This document shows positions 32,501 to 42,932 of a stretch of DNA of 64,000 nucleotides, in pieces. Both the position numbers and the translations under genes were made by a program. The notes beneath the pieces are model-generated. The model was given only the letters and a program-made list of their open reading frames with translations. It made no database searches and was not told where the DNA came from. This DNA is from Coprinellus micaceus. Taxonomy: Eukaryota > Basidiomycota > Agaricomycetes > Agaricales > Psathyrellaceae. Position 1 is the stretch's first letter. Each line of letters begins with the position of its first letter. Location of the stretch: contig OX596339.1 in assembly GCA_951394405.1 (NCBI GenBank), forward strand, positions 310,001 to 374,000, given 5' to 3'.

Positions 32501-33505
32501 AAAGGTGAAAAGGGATTCGTTGGAACATGAACACTCCCCGGATCGTAAATTTACACCATACGATACTTAAAATACAACTCTCCATGATAGGACCTTCGCG
32601 TAGGATCATCGATATGCATCTACCGTTCAGCGACGTATTGCGACATGGTATCCATCCTGTGCTGATGTGTGCCCAATGTAAACCCCTTCGCTATCACAAG
32701 AAGCGCGGTTCCGATAGGGGCCTCGTGAAGATCAGAAGCTCCTGTCCAACGAATACCCCGCTCTATTAAGCGCCCGTTGACTGATGGCACCGCCGCCGCA
32801 ACCAGAGCATACGTTCAACGGCAATGGTAAGTGAATACAATGGCAAAGACGCCAAGGTTTCATCTATTTTGAGAACTATTAATCCTTGAGGGGCAGCTGA
32901 CCCATATGCCTCAAGGACTGCCGCACGTCGTTTGCGGAGCGTAGCATCGACTTCAATCCAGCCACACCGCAATGGTCGGGGGGCTAAATGTGATGCCGGA
33001 AATTAACGCCTACTTCGTATGATAGGGAGATATCCTGTACATGAAACTCGTGAAACCATAGCCTGAGGGTAGATGTCATACCAGGTCGGACAAGGGTTTG
33101 AAAAGGTGGGTCGAGTCCATCCGATCGCTGCATTCTGAACTGGGGCTCCTGCTACATTCTGGGCGCTCCTAGCAAGGTCAGTGCAACAAAGTCGAGGCAT
33201 TTGCAGAAGCTATGCGAAGCCAAGTGATCTCGTCTGGTCACATGTTCCATTCCCTGCGTATCCATCCCTGTTCCATATCCAGCCTGGGTAGGATCCGGTC
33301 CCAGTCGATCCCGCTCCCCATCACCGGCTGGCCAATCGTGTCGTAAAAGAGTGGTGAGCGGCGCATCGCCGCCATTCGAGAATCTAGGGATAAGGTTTCA
33401 TAACGATCTTTATCACTCAGTTAAAAGGGCTCTTGGGAAAAGGCTGGGTACCCCAGATCGTCCCACTTCCCCAGCCGCGCTTTCGAGTAACTCCCTCACA
33501 AAATC
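32501..33505. other. Gap without recognised genes
   Basis: Only short frames without recognisable proteins are present. The right end holds the upstream region of the secreted-protein gene. Confidence 0.4.
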
Positions 33506-34162
33506 ATGAAGATCTCGGGACTCCTCACCGTTCTCGCTGCTACCGTCTCGACTCTTGTGTCCGCGGTTCGCGTTCCAGGAGCTGACACTCCCCTGTTTTA
33601 CCTCATCGCCACGGGTCCCGATTCAGCTGGAGTCAACTTCCTCGTACGTTGCTGTTGGTCAGGAGGTCTCGCTCTGGACTCACCATGCGATGCAGCCTGT
33701 CCGCCTAAATGGCGGTAGCAATTACTTCTCGATCCTCACAGGAACTGGGCCTATTGCGAAGTTTTATTTCTACCAAGGCCAATTCGTTGCAGTAGACCCT
33801 AGCGGATCTACCCAGCCATACCGTGGTCTCGTTAACACTCAACAGACTGGGACAGGCACATGCGCTACATACGGTCAATTCGGAACAGTTTGGGGCTCGA
33901 GCACGAACAAGTGCGCGAGCTATAACACCTTTGGCCTGCAGTCGAACTCTGAAAACTCTCAATTGGGAGCTCATCTCAGCTTCAACGGGGTGGGTGCGTT
34001 CTATGTTTGTGGATCGCAGAAAGAGGCGAGTATCTGTTTCTTTGCATATTCGTTGAGGGCGGTTCTGACCTCGTGCCCTAGGTCTACTATAAGGTCAATT
34101 CTGGGGACGGGCCGTCTGATTGTACGCCCATTGATTTATACACCCTCCCCGTGGTTGAGTAG
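33506..34162 (+). CDS. Small secreted protein, Agaricomycete family of unknown function
   Basis: Exons 33506-33643, 33696-34025 and 34082-34162 give 182 residues. MKISGLLTVLAATVSTLVSA is a clear signal peptide. The mature part reads FYLIATGPDSAGVNFLPVRL, NGGSNYFSILTGTGPIAKFYFYQ (read in two pieces), CATYGQFGTVWGSSTNKC, NTFGLQSNSENSQLGA and a C-terminal DCTPIDLYTLPVVE. From memory this matches a family of secreted hypothetical proteins common in mushrooms. The second intron seems to begin GC (AG|GCGAGT) rather than GT; the alternative is read-through to a different C terminus. Cysteines are few. No enzyme motif was seen. Confidence 0.75.
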
Positions 34163-34681
34163 AGGTCTCCCGTGGGGTAATCGAGTTCGACTAGTTTGCC
34201 ATCACTTTCTTGTGGACTTTGGATATTGGACTCATTGGACGAGTTTGCCTTGTATATGCCTCACAGAACGCTGAACGGTGAACAATTAGTCATCTTCGTA
34301 TGCTCATGTAATATTCTTCTGCCCATACATGCGTAACATGAGATTTCGACTGGTTGCGTTTGAATTGCGTGTATGCCTGGAGGACTCGGTACCCTTCGAA
34401 AATGGATTGTTCAAGTTTACCGTTTTTGGACGAGGACACCTGCAGTGAGGGAGAGCCTGACTATTAGGACTGGAGCGTTTTTTCAGGTTGACTACTACCC
34501 TGCTCTGGGTGTTAGCTTGGGTACTAGAAACGCTGCGGGCCTGTTTTGGGCAGGAGCACGTGAATCAATCCGACCTTCCAAATCGAGAGGGAATGGGCTC
34601 GACACCCAATCATCAACAAATAACTGCATCATATAAAGCCAGCGTGTCAACAAATCAACTTCTTCAACCACGACCGCCATC
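34163..34681. promoter_or_regulatory. Upstream region of F-box gene F2 with TATA box
   Basis: No gene is recognised. ATATAAAG at 34631-34638 lies about 45 bp before the ATG of F2 and is a plausible TATA box. Confidence 0.45.
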
Positions 34682-36369
34682 ATGTCCACTCCCATCCCGC
34701 TCGATGCGCAGCGAAGTGTCGCCCGTCCTCCCACACGACTTAACCTCCCTCTAGAGCTCGTCGACCTCATTATCGGGCATGTCTGCGCCGACGACATCAT
34801 TGACCGGGGTGGGCTCAAGCGTCTATCTCTATTCTCCAAGTGCTTTACCCCGGCCTGCCAGAGGGTCCTTTTCAAGGCCGTCACCCTTCAACCCGCCAAG
34901 TTCGTCCTCGACAACCAGGAGCAAATTGGGCCGGACACTGGATGTCGCTTCGCCACTCTCATCCACGCAAGCCCCCACCTCGCTGCTTTCGTCAAAAGGC
35001 TGGTCTACCGATTCCCTCGTGGTCCGCGTAAGGAACGCACGGATATCGGAAACCCCAACCTCGCTTCTACTCTCTCCAAGTTGGTCAACGTCACTGAGTT
35101 GCACCTTGAGGCGTCCGAGGGAGACAAGTCGCCATTTGATGTGAGGCGACAGGTTGGGTGGGTGATTGTGCTTGAGTCGAAGAGTCGTCGTGCCGAAGGT
35201 GGGATCGATGCGCTGCTCTTGGGTATCATGCAGCGCCCCACGACGAAGAAGTTGAGAATACGCAACATCCAAATCTCTGTGGAGCATATGATGAAGTGCT
35301 GTGGGATCGAGCATCTCGAACTTCACCATACGTTGATCACGGGCCCCGAGGACTACGACTGGTGCGTTCGTTCTCAAGTATGCTTTGACCCTAGCTTCGT
35401 CGTCCTGATCCCAGTCACTTCAGGAGGTCAAACAAAAAGGTCACCGAGGGCGCCCCCGTATATCTAAAGCGCCTTTCCTACCAGGGTGGCTATGAGCTCA
35501 ACGACGACAGGATCAACTCTCCCGGCAACGAAGATCGCAAGACGGATTACCTCAACGTCCAGTGGAACCTCCTCGAAACCCTCTCCCTGCCCATACAACC
35601 TCGGTACTGGAGCTATTCGCATCTCCCCGAAGGCATTATGTCCGCAACCCGCTGTCTGCGGGAGCTCCACATATACACTATGAAACCCCTCCATCCTGGA
35701 GAGAATGACGGTGAAGGGACCATCCCACACCTATCTCCAATTCGTGGGCTGCACCCAGACTCCTGCCTCGCGCTCACAAGGCTTCGGTTCGACATCGGGT
35801 TCAACATGGAGTACGGAGGGGATGACGAGCAGATCAATGATCCTTACCATGGGCTCTTGTTAGATGGCTGGTTCGCAAAGCTAATCAACCTTGAGGAGCT
35901 CGAGATACGGGTTCTAATCGGGGGTCGCGGATGGATGGACACCGTCATCGGGAGTTTCGGGTCGCAATGGGCCGAGCTAGACAAGGCGGCGGTACCCCAA
36001 GGGAAGGAATCACCATACAGAAACCTAAGGAAGGTCGAAATCCGGGTTGGGATTGACGGGGTGTACGACGAGGCGACCGACCAGTACTATCGACCGGACA
36101 TGCAGAGGATGCTTGATACAAACTTTGACGGGTTGAGGAGGCTTGAGAGGGAAGGTCAGATACGACTGGTTTTGGAGGTTGCAAACCGGATAGATGAGGA
36201 AGGTTGGAGGAGACAAGAAGAACGCAAGAGGAAGGAGCGGATTGAGCGAGAGAAGTGGAGTAAAGAGGTGAAGGAAGAGCAAAGCGACTCTGAATTGGAT
36301 AATAGTGACGAAGATGATGAAGATGATGAGGGAGAAGAAGTGGAGAGCCCCGAGGAAGACAAAGAGTAG
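34682..36369 (+). CDS. F-box protein with acidic C terminus (F2)
   Basis: Exons 34682-35361 and 35424-36369, with a 62-bp intron, give 541 residues. An F-box-like start at about residues 20-60 (LNLPLELVDLIIGHVC, then LKRLSLFSKCFTPACQRVLF) is of a different subtype from F1 and F3-F6: it has no N-terminal coiled coil and lacks the APLLLTRVCR signature. Leucine-rich stretches follow (VNVTELHLEAS, TKKLRIRNIQIS, IEHLELHHTLI). The last about 70 residues are a highly charged helix (RRQEERKRKERIEREK) ending in an Asp/Glu tract. A likely SCF adaptor role is inferred from the family. Confidence 0.8.
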
Positions 36370-36542
36370 AAGACACGTTGACCTTTCGCATTATATGCAG
36401 CCCTAAAAGTATGAGCCGAGTAGTAGCCCAAATTGATAATTGAACACGTATGCGCAATTACCCTTCTTCACAACGGCGATTGAGCCCTTGAGAGACATTT
36501 CCCAAGCGATCACATTCCGAGGGTAATTATTCACAACGGGTA

Positions 36543-38516
36543 TCAACTCCAATCGTGCTCGGGAAACCGCCGCTCCTCATCCCTCTTATCCACGAGCCCT
36601 TGCCACGGATTAAACTTCTTCGGCACTTGCCTCCTGAACACCGACACCGCATCAAGCCATGAAGACGAGGTGCTAAAATTCAAGTCGGCTTGGACTCCAC
36701 GCGCACCCAACGCCTCCTCCACGCTCTTCGTCTTTACGTCAAGGGGGTCTGGCCTCGTTCCAAAAGGCCCGGTAGGTGTCGAGTCGTCTTCATCGCTCTG
36801 AGCCTGAGGACGCTCGCACGTGGCGTATATTTGGATGTAATTGAGGCCTGGACTCGGGGGCGTGGTGGCGTTTAGTGCCTCGGAGAAGGAGAGTCGAGCG
36901 TCTACGAATGCTTCCACGTCTTCGAGTTCACACTTGATATAGGCGATCTGGAGGTTCGTGAGTCGAGGGCACAGGAGCTGGGGGGCATCATCGGCAGGTT
37001 CAGAGCTCTCCCCATCCCTGGGACGACATTCGGCTCTCGTGGATCGCATGAGAACCTCAAAGAGACCCTTGTCCGCGCCTCCCTCATCGCCCCTGGTAGT
37101 TCGATGGTACCGCTCTTTCTTTAGAGTATGAGTGCGATCCTTGATCCAAAGGCGCTCGGTCAACGGCGCCATCTTCAGGCACGCGGCCAATGCATCAAGT
37201 GAGAGGCAGTCGATGTCCACCTCGAATGTCTTGATATCGACGGGCGCTTGCTGCCCACGTAAGAACTTGACGAGGGGGTGGTCTTCGTTAGGAGGAAATG
37301 GAGGCTGCGTCTCCCCCGCTTCCGGAAGCCCCCCTGGCTGTACCAGATCGTACTGCAGCACCTCAAGAGCAGGGAGCTGAAGGCCTTCTAGGAATACGAA
37401 GCTGGGTGTGGTGGGGTGGTAGAAATCCGTCAGGTTTAACACGGTAAGGTGCGGTAACACGAGGATGTTCTTTAACTCTATAGGTCCAGTGGGTCCACGG
37501 GGAACACTGTCCTGGGAGAGCTGATCCTCAAGCGTCAGCTGGAGGCGTCGAATGTTGGGTGTCGATTGCACCATAGCCCGTGCGCTTGCAGTGCCGAACC
37601 GTGTCCACGGTAGCATAAGTCGTTTGGTTTCTTGGTAAACCTCAAGCTCCTCTAGACTATCCCACCGGATGCCGGTGCCCCATAAATCGCAGGTGACCGA
37701 ATTCCACTCGATTGCGGTGAGGAGTGGGGCACGCCAGATGGGAAGTTCGGCTATGTCAAGTGGTGTGGGGCTGTCCTTCAACCATATCAGTGCGACTTTC
37801 CGGAGCATTGGCCAAGCTTCCCCCGGCAACGAGTCGGCGAAGAGGTAGACGAGGGAATGGTCGAGGGAGTCGAATTTGAGAGTTTGGATGTGAGCCGAAT
37901 GCGATAGGATGTTGTCTACGAGGATATCTAAGTCTTTGAGAAGGGGAAGGCCTTTGGACCAGATGGAAATGGTGAGTGGTTCGTCCTGGGCTGCTGTAAG
38001 CCAGCGGTTGACTCTTCCCATGTGGAATTTGAGGAACGGCCGAGACCCCTGTTGGATGACGATATGGAGACTCTGCCACAGGCGCGGTGTGCCCAGTGCT
38101 ACTTTCCTCCAACCTCGACACACCCTCGTAAGGAGTAGCGGAGCGACCTTTCGGTCAAGGGCTGGTAGGTGTGGGTGGGGTGGTAGACACGACACGAAAA
38201 TGTGTTGGAGCACCTCCTTGGGAAGACTTCGAACTGGGTTGAGGAGGGTTTCGTATTTCAACAGGGAAGAATGGAGGTGAGTGCGGTGGGCCAAACGGTC
38301 TTCGAGGACGCGTTCGAGGCCTTCTACCTCTTTGTCCAGGACCTTGAGTTCCTCCACAGGTTTCTCGAGTAATTCTCGAAGACGAAAGAGTTCACTGTCG
38401 GGAATGGTGGTGTTGCCCCCGAGGAATGGCTGGAACGGTGAGCCATTGAGAATGCTGTCGGTGGACATGGTGGAACAAGGAAACCCCTGGTCATGAATGG
38501 ACGCCATCGATTCCAA
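36543..38516 (-). CDS. F-box-like protein (F3)
   Basis: Single exon, 657 residues; a second Met at residue 17 could also be the start. Coiled-coil-prone segment at about 40-88 (LRELLEKPVEELKVLDKEVE), then F-box-like domain at about 92-140 (PVRSLPKEVLQHIFVSCLP, then APLLLTRVCRGWRKVALGTP, then LWQSLHIV). Leucine-rich repeats follow, including LQLPALEVLQYDL. It belongs to the same expanded subfamily as F1 and F4-F6. It is convergent with F2, with only about 170 bp between the stop codons. Confidence 0.87.
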   Translation of the reverse strand: MESMASIHDQGFPCSTMSTDSILNGSPFQPFLGGNTTIPDSELFRLRELLEKPVEELKVLDKEVEGLERVLEDRLAHRTHLHSSLLKYETLLNPVRSLPKEVLQHIFVSCLPPHPHLPALDRKVAPLLLTRVCRGWRKVALGTPRLWQSLHIVIQQGSRPFLKFHMGRVNRWLTAAQDEPLTISIWSKGLPLLKDLDILVDNILSHSAHIQTLKFDSLDHSLVYLFADSLPGEAWPMLRKVALIWLKDSPTPLDIAELPIWRAPLLTAIEWNSVTCDLWGTGIRWDSLEELEVYQETKRLMLPWTRFGTASARAMVQSTPNIRRLQLTLEDQLSQDSVPRGPTGPIELKNILVLPHLTVLNLTDFYHPTTPSFVFLEGLQLPALEVLQYDLVQPGGLPEAGETQPPFPPNEDHPLVKFLRGQQAPVDIKTFEVDIDCLSLDALAACLKMAPLTERLWIKDRTHTLKKERYHRTTRGDEGGADKGLFEVLMRSTRAECRPRDGESSEPADDAPQLLCPRLTNLQIAYIKCELEDVEAFVDARLSFSEALNATTPPSPGLNYIQIYATCERPQAQSDEDDSTPTGPFGTRPDPLDVKTKSVEEALGARGVQADLNFSTSSSWLDAVSVFRRQVPKKFNPWQGLVDKRDEERRFPEHDWS

Positions 38517-40346
38517 GTTGAACCACGAAGATCTAATCTTATCTCTGGCCTCCTGTCAGACTCAACCCTAACCATATTCAGTATTCTCCCACCCACAGCG
38601 AGCGTCAAGTCTTGCTCTTAACTCTCGACATCCACCACCCTTGAATGATGTCCACCATTTGCCCTTATCGAATGGCTGGATCTCCATGCTACGCTCGTCC
38701 TTACCCTCGGATAATTGAATAGTCAACTCCGGCCATCGAAGTCACAATAGTTTAGAAACGGGCAGTCCAACCACCGAGCTCAAGGGGAAGGATAGGAAGT
38801 TCGCAGCCGATTCTTTGACGCAGCGCCCTCTCGAGATCCGTTACGAGGCGCCTCCGCACCTACGGACCATGAAATGCCTACGGAGGGAAAGTGGTCAACA
38901 AGGCTGAACGAGCCGCGATTGCGTACCCGTAGGGCTGTCGGGAACCGCAGATTCAGGAAGCGGAGCGTTAAGAAGGGATGAAGAGCGTGGCCACAGGCCG
39001 ACGGGAGATGCGAGCACGGAGAATTATGGGATGAGGAGAAGGAGGGGTGGATGATTGGTGAGTTCCCCGTTTCTTATCCTTTCTTTGGGCCTCTCCGGCT
39101 CTGCCACCCGTATCGTATACCTCTATTGTGGAATACAACAGAGCTAACAGTGTCGGCTCATAGGCAAGCCGTAAGCCCGACGAAAAGCTCGACTTGTGCA
39201 GCCTCCAGCCTAGCCGATCGGTTGCTGCATTGAAATCCGGACACCTGTCCGTATTGTGTTGGGCGCCTTCTATGGCTCTCGAAGTAAGGGCACAAGGGAG
39301 CGGTGTAGGCGTTCAAGAGTTTGGCAGGAGAGACTTTGTGAAGCCAGGATGAATCAAGAAGGCAGCCAAACCGGAGGCTGACTCAACGGGTATGTTGAAG
39401 GAAGGTACGTACGCCCCGACCTTGTTCTCTTTTATCGCCTACTCGCTTCGTTTCGCTTACTATGACCTGTTGCAGAGTCCAAAACACGTTCTCTAGCCCG
39501 GTGAGGAGGCGTGCTCGAAATCTCGAAGTCTAGGCGAGACGCCAGGCTGAACAGGTCTTTGACCTCACGAAGGAGATCTCCAGGGCCATGCGTACCCCCA
39601 AGAATACGCACTACTGGGACTCTGGGGTCCGCCAGACCAACGGACGGTGAACCCATGGCCCAACTTCGTGGAGACGTCCGGGGAGCGGAACTAAGTCTCT
39701 GGGACGCTTATGCTTTGGGGATTAAATCCCTCTCCCCGTCACCTCAGTTGAACGCTCGCCTACCAAACATATTCCCAGACCAGCGACTGAAGAAATACCC
39801 GTCGCCCAGGGATCTATTTCCCCGTCCTCCCCTACTTCTAGCCCAAAGGAGAACAAGCCGATGGTGCAGAACGAGGTCGGATTGCGGGTGGCGTCCATTG
39901 AGAGATGAACCCCACCCGGCATTCTCACTGACCAGGCGGGGAGAGAGTATCGATAGGCGGGCTAGAGGCGGACCAGAGGCGGACCACGCCCGCACGTTTC
40001 GAGTTTACATATCTTATTATTCTGTGTCTCGCTACCTGAGGTCGTCCGTGATCCACCATGTTCCTCCCTGTACGTGTGGTCGCTTCCTTGTCTCGCTAAC
40101 CGTGTCACTAACTCGTTCCATCAACGCTCATGAAGAGGATGCCAGCGGAAACGCCGGAGGATGTGTCATTCGTTAGGCCCTATCTGGAATGTGATAGAAC
40201 GGGGGAAGCACGACTGGGTGCATGAGGCAGTTGTGCTGGGACGACGACTACTGCACTTGCCATTACCCGAGATCCACACTCTCACATCCTGCCTTCTTCC
40301 CTTCCGGCCATCGTTTGCGTTTCCGCCCACCCTTCTCTTTCTGACA
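38517..40346. other. Long gap without recognised genes
   Basis: Frames at 39051-39233 and 39511-40176 have no domain or convincing splice pattern. I see no terminal repeats. Confidence 0.4.
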
Positions 40347-41071
40347 ATGTCGACTCCCGGACGTGGCACCAGCCGAAAGCCCAACCGACGGCGCCAAAAG
40401 CAACCTAGATGCAGCGCTGCTGCGGCCGGAGGTGGAGACGATGCTGGACCTTCGCAATCAGGTCGTGGCCCTGTGCCTGTGGCCACCCACGATCCCCCAC
40501 CAATTCCCATGTCGACACACAGGGAAACGGGTACTCGTTCTCCCACCCAGGGACATCTGCTCGAAACTTCGCCCAGTCGAACGGTGATCTCGACATCGAG
40601 GAGCCAGAGCCATTCCTATCGGAGCTCACGATCTATACAACAACACAACCGCACTAACTCTGGCAAATACGGCCCTCTGACTGCGCGGGCCATGCCACCA
40701 CTGTCGCATTCCGTCTATCCCGACACTCTCCTGGCGAACAATGCTCGTGCCCCCCACACTTCCATTCCGCATTGGAATCACCCCCTGCACACCACCGGCA
40801 GATCCACTCATCTTCACCTTCACCCCACCCATTGATCGCCCAACCCCTTTCAGCCCCATCGCCTCTCGCCGCCTCACCCCCCATACACGCCAAGTTGGAT
40901 CAGAGATCCGTCAACGCTCCGATCGTGATGGCGCATGGATATTCCCAGGGATATCCGCCGCGAACCAGCGGCGATCCATTCACGAGCCATATAGCCTCTC
41001 CCTGGCTCTCCAAGGAGACCTCTCTCCCCGGAGAGCCGAAATGGACCTCCAAAGGTTCTCCTCCCCTGTAA
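40347..41071 (+). CDS. Low-complexity Ser/Pro/His-rich hypothetical protein, possibly frame-broken
   Basis: ATG at 40347 begins MSTPGRGTSRKPNRRRQKQP, then about 160 residues rich in Ser, Pro, Thr, Arg and His to a stop at 40835. A second frame at 40772-41071 continues the same composition (HSSSPSPHPLIAQPLSAPS, then PIVMAHGYSQGYPPRTSG), so a missed intron or a frameshift between about 40740 and 40830 is likely. There is no recognisable domain. The composition would fit a disordered regulatory protein, but that is a guess. Confidence 0.35.
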
Positions 41072-41797
41072 CGTGACGTCTAGCCTGATTATATAATCAG
41101 TTTGGATGGCTCGCGCCGTTGGATATTCGCTCGCCGTTTCATCCATTGGTTCACAATATTGAATGTTGAATGCAGTCGGATAACAGGTGTATTAAGCAGA
41201 TAAACTAATATACATGATGGGTCTATACATTTATGTAGTCCTACAGCGATACCACATTGTTGTTACCTGGCTTGGAGAGGGAGCTACACCGTGACAGAGC
41301 CTCTACATCTGGAAATTGAAATCGCAAATCCCTACGAGACATATAAGCACGACGACGTAGACTGCCAGCACATTCGGAGCTACTCACCTTGTGATCCACG
41401 TCACTCGGAACTCCCGCTCCCCCACAGCCCCGAGCACTCATGACTTGGGATGATAGACCCGGGACCCCAAACCCCTCTCTCGCCACATTCCCAAGTGTTC
41501 CGAAGTTTAACTAACGAAGGGTATCAGTATGCTGTGAGGGAAATGAAAACAAAGAATGAACAAACTCACTCAGTGTCACTGGCCGACCTGCCTTGACCTT
41601 GGGGGTGATGTCGAATGTGGAGAACAATGCGAGAGAGCAAGAAGTGCCGGACTCGACGTGGCGGGCCTTATGAGCGATTGAGAGTGGGAAGCATTGACTA
41701 AGGCAAGCCGAGCCGTTGCCGAGCCATCGCCTCTGTGGAAAGGGACCGACACAACAAAAAAAAACTCTAAGTCCCCGAATTGAGTATCCCCTGGAGA
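41072..41797. other. Gap without recognised genes
   Basis: I see no supported feature here. It ends at the target-site duplication of the TIR element. Confidence 0.4.
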
Positions 41798-41805
41798 ACC
41801 CACCC

Positions 41806-42612
41806 AGGACCCCGGAATATACTGCCAGAAGTTAGGTACCAATCCGGATAAAAATGGGCGCCGAAGGCGCCCCAGTTTGGTGCAATCCGGATAGATTTCA
41901 GGGCCAGAATCGATTCTCTTAGGTGCACTACCCGGATAAACCGACGTGGGCAGCACGGCACCTAGGTTCACAATCCGGACGACTGGCCCAGCGGCCCCAA
42001 TCTCAGATGATACCAACCAACTCAGGAGGCTTTCGGTGTGCGAATCTCCGAGAATCGAGAGGCACGGCGCGCAGACATTCAACCTGATTTCCTACTCAAA
42101 TCTCGTTCTCGGCACAGCGAGATTTGCCTGACTGGCTCCTATGCATCCTTGACACTCCTCCCATCGCAACCTGTCCCCCTTCGGAGGGATATTATGATTC
42201 TTCTCGACAGGGCATAGGTGTGTTTGAATCTCTGCCAGACCCTGGCCAGACCCACACAAAAAAGAGTTCGCCATCTTCCGGAGAGACTCTGCCAAGGGTA
42301 GCAAGGAGCCGCGTTGATTATTGGTGATGGGGAGGACGCGATCTCCTAGCACCCCAAAACGCGATTCCTCCGGGTTGTGCACGTCCTCGACCCTTCCGTA
42401 TCGAACGTAAGGAGCAAAATAAGCGCCCTGGGCGAAAAAATTGGGCGAAATTTTGGGATTTGGGAGAAAAATGAACTTACCTACAGGAATCCGGATAAAA
42501 TCAGGGGCCCGCCGCCGAACTTGGGTGCAATCCGGATAAAACCAGTCCAAAACAATCCGGATAAAATGGGTGTCCTCCGTACCTAACTTCTGGCAGTATA
42601 TTCCGGGGTCCT
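41806..42612. mobile_element. Non-autonomous DNA transposon (MITE-like), 807 bp, 34-bp TIRs, 8-bp TSD
   Basis: 41806-41839 (starting AGGACCCCGGAATATACTGC) is the exact reverse complement of 42579-42612. The element is flanked by ACCCACCC at 41798-41805 and 42613-42620. Inside, AATCCGGATA occurs repeatedly near both ends (about 41841, 41883, 42490, 42532, 42553) and may be a subterminal transposase-binding motif. No transposase fits inside. An 8-bp duplication is typical of hAT-type and also of Zisupton/KDZ-type elements; I cannot assign the superfamily. Confidence 0.88.
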
Positions 42613-42620
42613 ACCCACCC

Positions 42621-42932
42621 GGGATATCCCCAGGGCATCCAAGGGATGTCATGTCGAGCACCGCATGCGAGCGGGAAGCGATCAGCCGCCGATATCCGTG
42701 GGAGGGCCTCTGGCGATCAGCCAGCGCGCGGCAAGGATCTCCTTACGAGAGCGCCGCCTGTTAGCCGTGGGTCCTCCGGCACGATTGCGCGTGTAGCAGG
42801 GCGGAATCCATTGGCAAGCATCGCTGCTGCGGGGATTACTCGGCCTAGCTTTCTATCCCATGCCCACGACTTCAACATCCAAACTTTTAATGCCACCACT
42901 ACGATTTATGGGCCTACTTAAACCCTTTTCGA
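42621..42932. other. Upstream of NACHT gene, possible unresolved first exon
   Basis: A plus-strand frame ending at 42921 finishes SHAHDFNIQTFNATTTIYGP. This resembles the short segment found at the N terminus of many Agaricomycete NACHT proteins. I could not join it to the NACHT frame with a phase-correct intron. Confidence 0.35.

Noticed and set aside
42092..42550. 152-codon minus-strand frame inside the TIR element
   Set aside because: It crosses the subterminal repeats, has no transposase motif and no normal composition; likely chance.
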